DNA of 50,294 bases from positions 1 to 50,294 of the forward strand of contig JACIWW010000024.1 of assembly GCA_014360905.1 (NCBI GenBank). Reading direction: 5' to 3'. Position numbers and translations under genes: made by a program. This stretch comes from Chloroflexota bacterium (GTDB lineage Bacteria > Chloroflexota > Anaerolineae > UBA2200). The notes beneath the pieces are model-generated. The model searched no databases. It saw only the letters and a list, made by a program, of their open reading frames with translations, and was not told the DNA's origin. Position 1 is the first letter of the stretch. Each line of letters opens with the position of its first letter. Below are positions 27,903-35,766 of this stretch, in pieces.

Positions 27903-27973
27903 CTGCCTTGTATTAGGGTCGCTAACCGTTCCGCTTCTCTCACTTGGCGCTGGTTTCGCAGGTTGTGCGCAGA

Positions 27974-28915
27974 TCAGCGCTTTGCCTCGTTGAGAATACG
28001 GGTTATCACCTGCTCATCTGCGTGCAGCAGACCAGAGGCCGGTAGACGCTGTAGCAGCAGTGTCAGATTCGGGTCACGAGCAAACACCTCGCGGAAGATG
28101 GGCAACGCTTCCTCTAAGCAGCCTAAGTCGGCCAAGGTCACGGCGTGCCAGAATGGTAACTCAGGGATGTCAGGTGCCATCTGCGCAGCGAGGCGGTATT
28201 CTGCCAGCGCCTCTTCGGTTCGGTTCTCCCCTAGCAGCGCATCGCCCTGGTTCATGTGCTCGTAAGCCCGATGCAGGTTTAGCAACCGCCGCAATTCCAC
28301 CAAGGGCTCAGGGTGATCTTCCACACGGAGTTCTACGAGCACGCCTGTCCATGGCTCAGGGGTTGGCTCGCCAGCGACGATGAGCAGGGCAGCGCTCTGC
28401 TTGCCGCGCACGTCACCACCAGCATTCTGTGCTGCTTCCAGTGCCGTCAGCATACGCTCAGCCAGGTCTCCCTGCGCCTGTCGGAAGGCATGGGACATAG
28501 CTGGCCAGACCTGATTATTGGCCATCATATTGGCTTGGACGCTGAACCCCTCACCAACCTCATGTCCAGCCTCCGCGATGCACTGTGTACCCGTGTGTGC
28601 CGCCACACGTCCCTGTGCATCCACCATAGCCACCTGGCGCATCTCCCGCCCCTCATCTGCGGATAAGAGTTCAGCTAACGCTTCGGGAGCAGAAAAGCCT
28701 CTGCGCATCCTTTCCAGACCCAGAGGGCCGTAACTTACCTGGACCAAGGCCTGAGTGGCCACTGCTCCCACACCTGCTTCTGCCCAACAGACTAGCCTGC
28801 CCACAGAAAACCAGTGTGATTGCACCGCTACGCCGAGCTGTCCCGTCTGGGCATCACGGGCGACGATGGAAAACGTATGTGCGAAATCCGAAGGGTAAAA
28901 AGCTTTGGTATCCAT
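27974..28915 (-). CDS. DUF1028 family Ntn-hydrolase-like protein with C-terminal TPR region
   Basis: 313 residues. The DUF1028 domain covers about 8-225, with its characteristic FSIVARD...GQLGVAVQSHWFSVG and EAGVGAVATQALVQVSYGPLG segments. Next is LRVEDHPEPLVELRRLL, normal for the family, then about 80 residues of tetratricopeptide-type helices (about 232-300). The function is not established; the fold is related to Ntn hydrolases. ATG 28915 is favoured by GGGAGG just upstream; an extension to 28960 is possible. It is a single gene on the - strand. Confidence 0.85.
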   Translation of the reverse strand: MDTKAFYPSDFAHTFSIVARDAQTGQLGVAVQSHWFSVGRLVCWAEAGVGAVATQALVQVSYGPLGLERMRRGFSAPEALAELLSADEGREMRQVAMVDAQGRVAAHTGTQCIAEAGHEVGEGFSVQANMMANNQVWPAMSHAFRQAQGDLAERMLTALEAAQNAGGDVRGKQSAALLIVAGEPTPEPWTGVLVELRVEDHPEPLVELRRLLNLHRAYEHMNQGDALLGENRTEEALAEYRLAAQMAPDIPELPFWHAVTLADLGCLEEALPIFREVFARDPNLTLLLQRLPASGLLHADEQVITRILNEAKR

Positions 28916-29120
28916 TGAACCTCCCGCGTGATGTTTTTCTCTAGACTCCGATTTTTCCACCCGGCTTTATCCATTAGGGCGGCTAGAGAAGTCGCCATAC
29001 TAGTGTATTCCAAAACCATCCTACGGATTGGTTGATGCCAAAGGAATTTCGGCGATGATTTGCTGGGCGTATTGTACCAAACGTCCTGCAACAAGTTCAA
29101 ATGGCATCATCTAAGCCATT

Positions 29121-29149
29121 TTGCTGCTCGTTCTTTCTTGGGGTACAAT
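29121..29149 (+). promoter_or_regulatory. Sigma-70-type promoter for the MalY-like gene
   Basis: TTGCTG (29121-29126) and TACAAT (29144-29149), 17-base spacer, 46 bases upstream of the start. Confidence 0.65.
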
Positions 29150-29195
29150 GTCCACCGATTTTGTATGCACACGATCACAAAGAGGTGGAGTGAGC

Positions 29196-30353
29196 ATGAC
29201 AACCTGCGACTTTGACCAATTGATTGACCGCTGTGGTACCGACAGCGAAAAGTGGAGCCGTTACCCCCGCGAGGCACTGCCGCTATGGGTAGCGGACATG
29301 GATTTCCGCGTGCCCGAGCCGCTGATTCAGGCTCTGCGCCAGCGTGTGGAGCATGGCATCTTTGGCTACGGGCGTGAGCCACCGGAACTGCGCGAGGTCA
29401 TCACCACGCGCCTGCGCAGGCTATATGGTTGGCAGGTAGAACCGGAGGCGCTGCTCTTCCTGCCTGGTGTGGTCATTGGCTTCAACCTGACTTGTCAGGC
29501 ACTGACCTCACCGGGCGATGGCGTGCTTGTCCAGACTCCGGGCTATCCTCCTATCCTCCAAGCTCCGCTCAATGCGCGATGCACTCGCGATGAAATGGAA
29601 TTGACCTGCGGCGCAGATGGGCGGTACACAGTGGATTTCGACCGTTTCGAGGGAAGCATCACCCCACGAACGCGCGTCTTCATTCTGTGTAACCCACACA
29701 ATCCTGTGGGACGGGCATTTTCGCAGGAAGAACTGGAGCGTATGGCTGAAATCTGCTTGCGGCATAACATCGTGATCTGTTCGGATGAGATTCACTGCGA
29801 TTTTCTCTTTAGTGGCACCCGCCATTTGCCCATCGCTTCATTGGCTCCGGAGATAGCCAAGCGGACTGTTACTTTGATGGCTCCGAGCAAGACGTTCAAC
29901 ATACCGGGCTTGCGCTTCGCAGTGGGCATCGTGCCGGATAAGGAATTGAGAGAGAAGCTGTGCGCAGCCAAGAGGGGTCTGGTAGGCGAGCCAGACATCA
30001 TGAGTTATCTCGCCGCTTTGGTCGCGTACCGTGATTGCCAACCCTGGCTGGAGGAATTGTTGCGTTATCTAGAGGCCAACCGTGACTTTATCCTGCAATA
30101 CGTGCATCAGAACCTGCGTGGGATCAAAATGACCAAGCCGGAGGCTACTTACTTGGCTTGGTTGGACTGCCGTCAGTCGGGAATCCCAGGCAACCCCCAG
30201 CAGTTCTTCCTGGAGAAAGCACGGGTTGCACTGAACGACGGCCTAGATTACGGCCGAGGCGGTGAGGGATTTGTGCGGCTCAACTTTGGCTGTCCGCGCA
30301 GCACCTTGACCGAAGCACTGCATCGCATGGAGGAGGCTCTCACTACACTGTGA
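29196..30353 (+). CDS. MalY/PatB-type PLP aminotransferase, probable cystathionine beta-lyase
   Basis: 385 residues, fold-type I aminotransferase of the MalY/PatB group. PLP lysine lies in SKTFNIPGLR; CNPHNPVGRAFSQEEL and CSDEIHCDF (Asp and Tyr/His region contacting PLP) are present; the N-terminal WSRYPREALPLWVADMDF is typical of MalY. These enzymes usually cleave C-S bonds in cystathionine or cysteine. ATG 29196 follows GAGGTGGAG; an upstream extension to 29121 would include the promoter. The stop overlaps the next gene (GTGA). Confidence 0.88.
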   Translation: MTTCDFDQLIDRCGTDSEKWSRYPREALPLWVADMDFRVPEPLIQALRQRVEHGIFGYGREPPELREVITTRLRRLYGWQVEPEALLFLPGVVIGFNLTCQALTSPGDGVLVQTPGYPPILQAPLNARCTRDEMELTCGADGRYTVDFDRFEGSITPRTRVFILCNPHNPVGRAFSQEELERMAEICLRHNIVICSDEIHCDFLFSGTRHLPIASLAPEIAKRTVTLMAPSKTFNIPGLRFAVGIVPDKELREKLCAAKRGLVGEPDIMSYLAALVAYRDCQPWLEELLRYLEANRDFILQYVHQNLRGIKMTKPEATYLAWLDCRQSGIPGNPQQFFLEKARVALNDGLDYGRGGEGFVRLNFGCPRSTLTEALHRMEEALTTL

Positions 30354-31015
30354 ACTGGCTTCTAGTGGTTAAAAGAGTGAAAGCGGGACCCTGGCTTGCT
30401 CTGCTCACTGTCATTGTGGGCTCTACCCTGGTAGCCTTTCCCACCTGGACGCTGACCGCGCGCTATGAGCAGCGCATCTATCACAGTGTCGAGGAAGTGC
30501 CACCAAAGCCTGTGGCTGTGGTCTTTGGCGCAGGATACTGGCCGGATGGTACGCCCAGCGATGTGATGAAGGATCGCGTCGAGGCAGCCATTGCGCTGTA
30601 CCGCTCCGGACGCGTGCGCAAAATCCTTTTCAGCGGTGACAATCGTTTCGTGCACTACAATGAACCAGCCAAGATGCGGGAATATGCACTGAGCCTAGGG
30701 CTGCCCGATGACGCCATTGTTCTGGACTATGCCGGGCGACGTACCTATGACACCTGCTACCGTGCTCGGGATATCTTTGGCTTGCGCGATGTAGTGCTGG
30801 TGACACAGCGTTACCACCTCCCGCGCGCTTTGTACATCTCCGAGCGCCTGGGTTTACATGCCGTGGGCTACGTTGCGGATCACAGGACTTATCCTCACAT
30901 CCGTGAGTACTGGCTACGTGAGGTTCCTGCGCTCTGGATGGCATGGTGGGATCTGAGTGTGACCTATCCCATCCCTGTATTGGGCGACCCCATTCCCATT
31001 GTCACGGATGGCTAA
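30350..31015 (+). CDS. SanA/YdcF-like DUF218 membrane-anchored protein
   Basis: 221 residues. One N-terminal membrane anchor (about 14-33) and a DUF218 domain: VVFGAGYWPDGTPSDVMKDRV, ILFSGDNRF, and TYDTCYRARDIFGLRDVVLVTQRYHLPRA. In E. coli SanA affects envelope barrier function; the reaction of DUF218 proteins is not settled. The GTG start overlaps the upstream stop by four bases, giving a two-gene operon. Its stop overlaps the convergent permease gene by three bases. Confidence 0.82.
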   Translation: MNWLLVVKRVKAGPWLALLTVIVGSTLVAFPTWTLTARYEQRIYHSVEEVPPKPVAVVFGAGYWPDGTPSDVMKDRVEAAIALYRSGRVRKILFSGDNRFVHYNEPAKMREYALSLGLPDDAIVLDYAGRRTYDTCYRARDIFGLRDVVLVTQRYHLPRALYISERLGLHAVGYVADHRTYPHIREYWLREVPALWMAWWDLSVTYPIPVLGDPIPIVTDG

Positions 31016-31914
31016 ACGCCTCGCAGACGCGGATCAAACGCATCGCGCAATCCATCGCCGAGGAAATTAAAACCCAAGACCACGCTGAGCACAGCCAGGC
31101 CAGGGAATGTAGTCAACCACCATTGGTAGAATTTGAAACGGCCTAGCGAGATCATCGCTCCCCATTCCGGCGTGGGCGGCACGGCTCCCAATCCAATGAA
31201 ACTGAGAGCAGCAATGTTCAGAATTGCGCTGCCGGCATCCAGCGAGGCTTTGATGATAATGGGAGCGCTCGTGTTGGGGATGATGTGTCGGCTCAGAATG
31301 CGCTTCTGAGGCACTCCAATTGCCTGTGCAGCCATCACGTAGTCATTATGCTTCACACTGAGCACTTGTCCACGCATCAGACGTGCGTACTCTGGCCACC
31401 ATACCAAGATCATGGCAATTACAGCATTCTTCAGGCTGGGACCGAGCACTGAAGCGATAGCCAGAGCCAGCACGATGGAGGGAAATGCCAGCGTAATATC
31501 TGCCACGCGCATGACCAGCAGGTCAAAGATGCCGCCAAGGTAACCAGCCAGTGCTCCCACGAAAGCACCCATGAGCATCGAAAACAGGATTACCACCAAA
31601 CCCACTGGTAGCGAGATGCGCGCTCCATAAACTACACGGCTGAACACATCACGACCCAGTTCATCAGTGCCAAAAAGGTGCTGTGCCGAAGGTGGACTCA
31701 GTCGGTCTTCGACCTTCTGTGCCAGGGCGTCGTAAGGGGCAATAAGTGGCGCAGCGATAGCGACAATGGCCCAGATGAAAATCACCGCTGTCCCAAACAT
31801 GGCCATGCGGTTGCGTACAAACATGCGCAGTCCGCTTACCCAAGGCGATTGGGAAGAAAGCCGCTGCCGGAGTCGCTCCGTCATGAACGATGCCCTTTGG
31901 GTGTGCGTATCCAT
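31012..31914 (-). CDS. Peptide/nickel-type ABC transporter permease (DppC-like)
   Basis: 300 residues. Six membrane segments and the family motifs HLFGTDELGRDVFSRVVYGARISL and EYARLMRGQVLSVKHNDYVMAAQAIG (EAA loop) followed by RHIIPNT. It forms the inner-membrane channel with the DppB-like protein encoded upstream. ATG 31914 follows GAGGAG; a longer open frame upstream overlaps dppB in another frame and is a shadow. No ATPase genes follow. Confidence 0.93.
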   Translation of the reverse strand: MDTHTQRASFMTERLRQRLSSQSPWVSGLRMFVRNRMAMFGTAVIFIWAIVAIAAPLIAPYDALAQKVEDRLSPPSAQHLFGTDELGRDVFSRVVYGARISLPVGLVVILFSMLMGAFVGALAGYLGGIFDLLVMRVADITLAFPSIVLALAIASVLGPSLKNAVIAMILVWWPEYARLMRGQVLSVKHNDYVMAAQAIGVPQKRILSRHIIPNTSAPIIIKASLDAGSAILNIAALSFIGLGAVPPTPEWGAMISLGRFKFYQWWLTTFPGLAVLSVVLGFNFLGDGLRDAFDPRLRGV

Positions 31915-31937
31915 GTCACTCCTCACCTTGCACGATC

Positions 31938-32957
31938 TTACGCCTCTCGAATGCGTGGGTCGATCACACCGTACAGGATGTCCACAATGAGGTTGACAAA
32001 GATGTAAATCAGGGCAATAAGCAGGGTTGTCCCCAGCACAGCCGGGTAATCCAAGTTCACTGCCGCCTCCACGGCATAGCGTCCAATGCCGGGCCAGGCG
32101 AAAATGGTCTCGGTCATGATGGCGCCGGTCATCAGCCCGGCAAAAGCTAACCCCATGGTAGTCAGCGTGGGGATGAAGGCATTGCGCAAGGCATGCCGTA
32201 GCAGCACCACACGCTCGTGCAACCCCTTGGCACGAGCGGTGCGGATGTAATCCATGCGCAACACTTCCAGCAGAGAAGAACGGGTGATACGGCAGATGAT
32301 GGCCAAGGTGAACCAACCCAGGATCACCGATGGTAGGATGAGATGACGCAAGGCATCGGCAAAGGCATTCGTGTCGCCGAGCAGGAAGGTATCCAGCAAG
32401 TACAATCCGGTGATTCCATGTGGAGTGGCAGCGCGGGCATCAATACGCCCTGGACCTGGCAGAATGCGCGCTTTGAAATAAAACAAGAACAATGCCATCA
32501 ACCCGGACCAAAATGGGGGCATGGATGCTCCGAGCAGGGAGATAAAGCGAGCCAGGTGGTCTATCCAGCTACCGGCTTTGACTGCCGCTAAAATCCCCAA
32601 CGGCAGCCCCACTGCCGTGGCAAAGAGCAATGAGGCCACAGATAATTCCACGGTGGCTGGCAGGTACTGTGCCAGGTCCTGCGCTACTGGCCTCTTGGTT
32701 TTGAAGGAAACACCCAGATCACCATGTGCTAGGTTCCACACGTAGTACAGGTACTGTTGGGGCAGAGGTTTATCCAATCCCCATTTGCGGATCGCGGCTT
32801 CCACGATGTCTGGGTGGTCCAATGCCTTTTCGCTGACAATGACCACGAGAGGATCCGCTGGCACCACACGCGAAACGAGAAAAGTCAACAAGGTCACGCC
32901 AATCAGCATTGGAATAACCAATAGCAGACGGCGGATGATGTGCGTAGATAGACCCAT
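31938..32957 (-). CDS. Peptide/nickel-type ABC transporter permease (DppB-like)
   Basis: 339 residues. Begins with RRLLLVIPMLIGVTLLTFLVSRVVPADPL, the usual N-terminal helix of the family. The EAA loop is RSSLLEVLRMDYIRTARAKGL; ends with VNLIVDILYGVIDPRIR. Paired with the DppC-like gene 23 bases downstream. Confidence 0.93.
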   Translation of the reverse strand: MGLSTHIIRRLLLVIPMLIGVTLLTFLVSRVVPADPLVVIVSEKALDHPDIVEAAIRKWGLDKPLPQQYLYYVWNLAHGDLGVSFKTKRPVAQDLAQYLPATVELSVASLLFATAVGLPLGILAAVKAGSWIDHLARFISLLGASMPPFWSGLMALFLFYFKARILPGPGRIDARAATPHGITGLYLLDTFLLGDTNAFADALRHLILPSVILGWFTLAIICRITRSSLLEVLRMDYIRTARAKGLHERVVLLRHALRNAFIPTLTTMGLAFAGLMTGAIMTETIFAWPGIGRYAVEAAVNLDYPAVLGTTLLIALIYIFVNLIVDILYGVIDPRIREA

Positions 32958-32988
32958 TGAGCCAATCCTAATGACGAATTGCGATGAG

Positions 32989-33020
32989 CCCTCCCGCAGA
33001 CACTGAAGCCTGCGGGAGGG
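32989..33020 (-). promoter_or_regulatory. Intra-operon hairpin between binding protein and permeases
   Basis: CCCTCCCGCAG (32989-32999) pairs perfectly with CTGCGGGAGGG (33010-33020). On the - strand no U run follows, so it is more likely an RNA-stabilising or partial-termination element that keeps the binding-protein transcript more abundant than the permease transcript, as in other importer operons. Confidence 0.6.
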
Positions 33021-33029
33021 TTTGCTTGG

Positions 33030-34610
33030 TTATTTGCTAAGGTCAAAGAAACTGACAAAGTGCACTGGATGATAGGCAAAGCCCTTCACAGCTTTGTTCA
33101 TCGCCACGATCTGTTGGTTCTGGTAGAGCATAGTGAATGGCATGTCATCCATGAGCACTTTCTGCAGATCTTTGATCGCTTGTTCGCGCTTGGCTGGATC
33201 GAGTTCGGTGCCGACGATTTTGGCATAGCGTTCAGCCTCTGGGTTATTGTACCACATGCGTTTGGCTATGCCGCGGTCGTGGTAGGAGAAATAATCGGTC
33301 CACATGGTGGGGTCAAGGTAATCAGGGGTCCACCCGCCGAAGCAAAAGGCTAGCTTCTGAGCACGCATCTCGCTCAGATAGACACTCTGTTCCATGGGCT
33401 TCAAGTTGACCGTGATGCCTACTTCAGCCAAATCGCTCTTCAATTTGGCAGCGATGGTCTCGCGCACCGGGTTCGAGCCATAGCAGAGCTCCACTTCGAA
33501 GCCCTTCTCATAGCCCGCTTCCTTGAGCAACGCTTTGGCTTTTTCCAGGTTACGGCCTTGGGTCATGGCTGGATCCACACCCAGGATGCCCAGCGGGATA
33601 ATGCTGGGCGCCCGACTGCCGTAGCCACGGAGCAAGGCTTTGATCAACCCGTCGTAATCAACGCTCAGGGCAATAGCCTGTCGCACCCGCTTATCCGATA
33701 ATGGCTTAGATAGCTCTGGATTGGAGGTCATGGCCAAGTAGTTCTGGTTCAAGGTCTGGCCAATGATTACCTGAAGGTTGGGGTCTGCCTTGGCCTGCTC
33801 CACCAGGTCAACGTCCAGGCTCTCCACCATATCGGCATCACCGCGCTGCAGCATTTGCAGGGCGGTAGTGGGATCAGCCACGTGCTTGATAATCACCTTG
33901 CCCAGTTTCGGTTTGCCCCGCCAGTAGTTCGGATTGGCTTCCAGGATGATTTCTGCTTTTGGTGTCCATTTGGTAAGGATGAAAGGGCCACTGCCGGCTG
34001 AATTCTGGTCCAGCCAATCCTTGGCCTTATCGGTTTGATCGGCATCAGCCGCATCTGTTCCGCCATGTTCCTTGACCACTTTGCTGTCCACAATGCACAT
34101 CGCAGGCGCGGCGCAAATGGCCAAGAATGCCGGCGAAGGCTCGGTCAAGATGACTTTCACGGTGGTGTCATTCACCACCTGGACATCAGCGACAATGTCA
34201 GCATAAAAGGCAGGGTTGTCTTTGATGTTCTTCAGGCGCATCCACGAGAAGCGCACATCCTCAGCCGTGACTGGATTGCCTGAAGTGAATTTGACCCCTG
34301 GGTGTAAGTAGAAGGTATAAGTCAGTCCATCTGCAGAGACCTCCCATCTGTCGGCTAGGCGTGGAGCTACTTTGGTCAGGTCGCCGGCGCGGAATTCGAC
34401 TAGGGTGTCGTAGGTGGAGTTATGAATCATCAGGTTAGTTGTTTCATAAGCGTGGTGGGGATCTAGCGTCACGACATCATCCATGTTCATGACCATGACC
34501 AAAGTGGGCAACGGGACAGGAGTAGGGGTTGCTCTGGGGGCACATGCGGCCAGGGTTACGACCAGCGCGGTCACGAGAATAAGAGTTAGGCTCAAGCGTA
34601 CGAATTTCAT
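33030..34610 (-). CDS. ABC transporter substrate-binding lipoprotein, family 5 (peptide type)
   Basis: 526 residues. A lipoprotein signal ends in LAAC with Cys23 as the lipid-modified residue. The family 5 (SBP_bac_5) body includes LDPHHAYETTN, LADRWEVSADGLTYTFYLHPGVKF and TSGNPVTAEDVRFSW. It would bind peptides or similar solutes. ATG 34610 follows GGAGGAGA; the in-frame extension to 34670 is upstream of that RBS. First gene of a three-gene unit running toward 31012. Confidence 0.93.
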   Translation of the reverse strand: MKFVRLSLTLILVTALVVTLAACAPRATPTPVPLPTLVMVMNMDDVVTLDPHHAYETTNLMIHNSTYDTLVEFRAGDLTKVAPRLADRWEVSADGLTYTFYLHPGVKFTSGNPVTAEDVRFSWMRLKNIKDNPAFYADIVADVQVVNDTTVKVILTEPSPAFLAICAAPAMCIVDSKVVKEHGGTDAADADQTDKAKDWLDQNSAGSGPFILTKWTPKAEIILEANPNYWRGKPKLGKVIIKHVADPTTALQMLQRGDADMVESLDVDLVEQAKADPNLQVIIGQTLNQNYLAMTSNPELSKPLSDKRVRQAIALSVDYDGLIKALLRGYGSRAPSIIPLGILGVDPAMTQGRNLEKAKALLKEAGYEKGFEVELCYGSNPVRETIAAKLKSDLAEVGITVNLKPMEQSVYLSEMRAQKLAFCFGGWTPDYLDPTMWTDYFSYHDRGIAKRMWYNNPEAERYAKIVGTELDPAKREQAIKDLQKVLMDDMPFTMLYQNQQIVAMNKAVKGFAYHPVHFVSFFDLSK

Positions 34611-34670
34611 CTTCTCCTCCTTTGGGATCAGGGTAAAAAATGAGAAGGATGAGGGTGTGTTGTTGACCAC

Positions 34671-34699
34671 AGTATACCGAGCATTCCCGTGCTTGTCAA
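34671..34699 (-). promoter_or_regulatory. Consensus promoter for the peptide ABC operon
   Basis: On the - strand, TTGACA (34699-34694) and TATACT (34676-34671) with a 17-base spacer, 60 bases upstream of the binding-protein start. It is back-to-back with the + strand promoter at 34719-34747, only 19 bases apart. Confidence 0.85.
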
Positions 34700-34718
34700 A
34701 TATCCCGTAGCGATTCGT

Positions 34719-34747
34719 TTGACATTTTCACGAAATCTCGTTACAAT
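34719..34747 (+). promoter_or_regulatory. Consensus promoter for the attenuator-controlled operon
   Basis: Perfect TTGACA (34719-34724) and TACAAT (34742-34747) with a 17-base spacer. Transcription should start near 34754, giving an untranslated leader of about 290 bases before 35045. Confidence 0.87.
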
Positions 34748-34790
34748 AGCAATAAATTCTGCAGCCGAATATATTCTGGGAGGTTCCAGA

Positions 34791-34853
34791 GTGCGAAGCA
34801 GAGATGGCTTCTATCGAAGAAGACCAAACCGCGCAGCAGTCCTATGCAAATAG
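34791..34853 (+). CDS. Arginine-rich leader peptide
   Basis: 20 codons from GTG 34791 to TAG 34851-34853: MRSRDGFYRRRPNRAAVLCK. GGGAGG (34778-34783) lies seven bases upstream, an ideal RBS. Six codons are Arg (positions 2, 4, 9, 10, 11, 14), written CGA, AGA, CGA, AGA, AGA, CGC; CGA and AGA look uncommon in the neighbouring genes, which favour CGC, CGT and CGG. Its last eight codons overlap the terminator that follows. This is the layout of an amino-acid attenuator that would sense charged tRNA-Arg. Its translation is an inference. Confidence 0.6.
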   Translation: MRSRDGFYRRRPNRAAVLCK

Positions 34854-34876
34854 GGCTTGTGTTCGTGCGGTTTTTT
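34827..34876 (+). terminator. Leader (attenuator) terminator
   Basis: AACCGCGC (34827-34834) pairs with GTGCGGTT (34865-34872, one G-U). An inner CCTAT-GCAA-ATAGG hairpin (34841-34854) is inside, and six T residues end the structure (34871-34876). It lies within the leader, about 170 bases before the first large gene, so unchecked transcription would stop here. A ribosome held on the Arg codons at 34815-34823 would cover the 5' arm. Confidence 0.8.
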
Positions 34877-35044
34877 GTTGCTTTGCGCATGAGCAGAAGC
34901 CAATCCGTGGTAGAAGGAGGTAGCAAGGAGAGGAGGTGATGCGTATCGGGTAGCGGAAAGCGTGCTTCTAAAAACTTGTTCTGGCTAACTGCAATGGGCG
35001 GTTTGCCGCTCAATCCATTCACATTACTTGAGGAGGGAAACAAA

Positions 35045-35752
35045 ATGGACTGGAAAGCAATAGCCAATGCTCCTTGGCTTTGGTTCTGTGGGTTCGTTCA
35101 GGCTGCCATTGGTGTTGGCCAGGCCTGGTATTTCTTGAGGCTGGCGACCAGGCTTCTGGAAAAGCACGGGGGCTACAAGTCGAAGGACATCACGGCCATC
35201 GTCCGAGGAGCCCTTATTACGGCCTTCGGTCCCATCATGGCGGAGATCTTTGTCATGATGGCCCTAATCATCGCCATCAGCCCGGCCTATGCCTGGCAGC
35301 GCGAAGGAGTGGGGGTTGGTTCAGTCTTCACTGAGTTGGTTCAGGTGTCCAATGCGGCTGTCGGCGTCGGACAGGAGTTTGGACAGCCCAGTTTCAACAT
35401 CATTGGATTCGCTGCAGCCATGGTCGTGGTCAATATCTCCTGTATTGGTTGGTCCCTAGGGGCAGCACTCTTCACTCCTTACCTAGGCAAGGCTCGTGAC
35501 AGGCTATCAGGAGGCGATCCTCGCCTGCTGGCGGTTATCAGCGTTGCCAGCACGCTCGGAATCTTTGGTTACTACGCCGCCAACGAGATAAAGAAAGGAG
35601 GCGGACGCCCTACAGCAGTGGTTGCTGGCGCGCTGCTCTCCATGTTCCTGTTCAAACTGGCTGATTGGCTCAAAGTGCCACGTCTGAAGGAATGGGCACT
35701 GGGCATTGCCATGTTTGGCGGCATGTATATTGCTCATCTTTTGGGAAGCTAA
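35045..35752 (+). CDS. DUF5058-like multi-pass membrane protein, putative transporter subunit
   Basis: 235 residues with about six membrane segments (near 8-31, 51-80, 117-145, 161-181, 188-208, 217-233). The opening MDWKAIANAPWLWFCGFVQA resembles the DUF5058 family as I remember it; I cannot check this. No ATP-binding or known carrier motif is visible. GAGGAGGG lies seven bases before ATG 35045; an upstream start at 34976 is less likely. It is the first gene after the attenuator, followed 14 bases later by a second membrane protein, suggesting a two-part carrier for the substrate hydrolysed by the downstream M20 enzyme. Confidence 0.65.
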   Translation: MDWKAIANAPWLWFCGFVQAAIGVGQAWYFLRLATRLLEKHGGYKSKDITAIVRGALITAFGPIMAEIFVMMALIIAISPAYAWQREGVGVGSVFTELVQVSNAAVGVGQEFGQPSFNIIGFAAAMVVVNISCIGWSLGAALFTPYLGKARDRLSGGDPRLLAVISVASTLGIFGYYAANEIKKGGGRPTAVVAGALLSMFLFKLADWLKVPRLKEWALGIAMFGGMYIAHLLGS

Positions 35753-35766
35753 GGAGGAATGGTCAA

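Noticed and set aside
31915-32316. Extension of the DppC-like permease upstream of 31914
   Set aside because: It overlaps the DppB-like gene in another frame and gives a His/Cys-rich sequence without membrane helices; GAGGAG supports 31914.
34754-34876. Known metabolite riboswitch in the leader of the DUF5058-like operon
   Set aside because: I looked for guanidine, SAM, lysine, THF, T-box and glycine aptamer signatures and saw none; the Arg-rich ORF explains the leader better.
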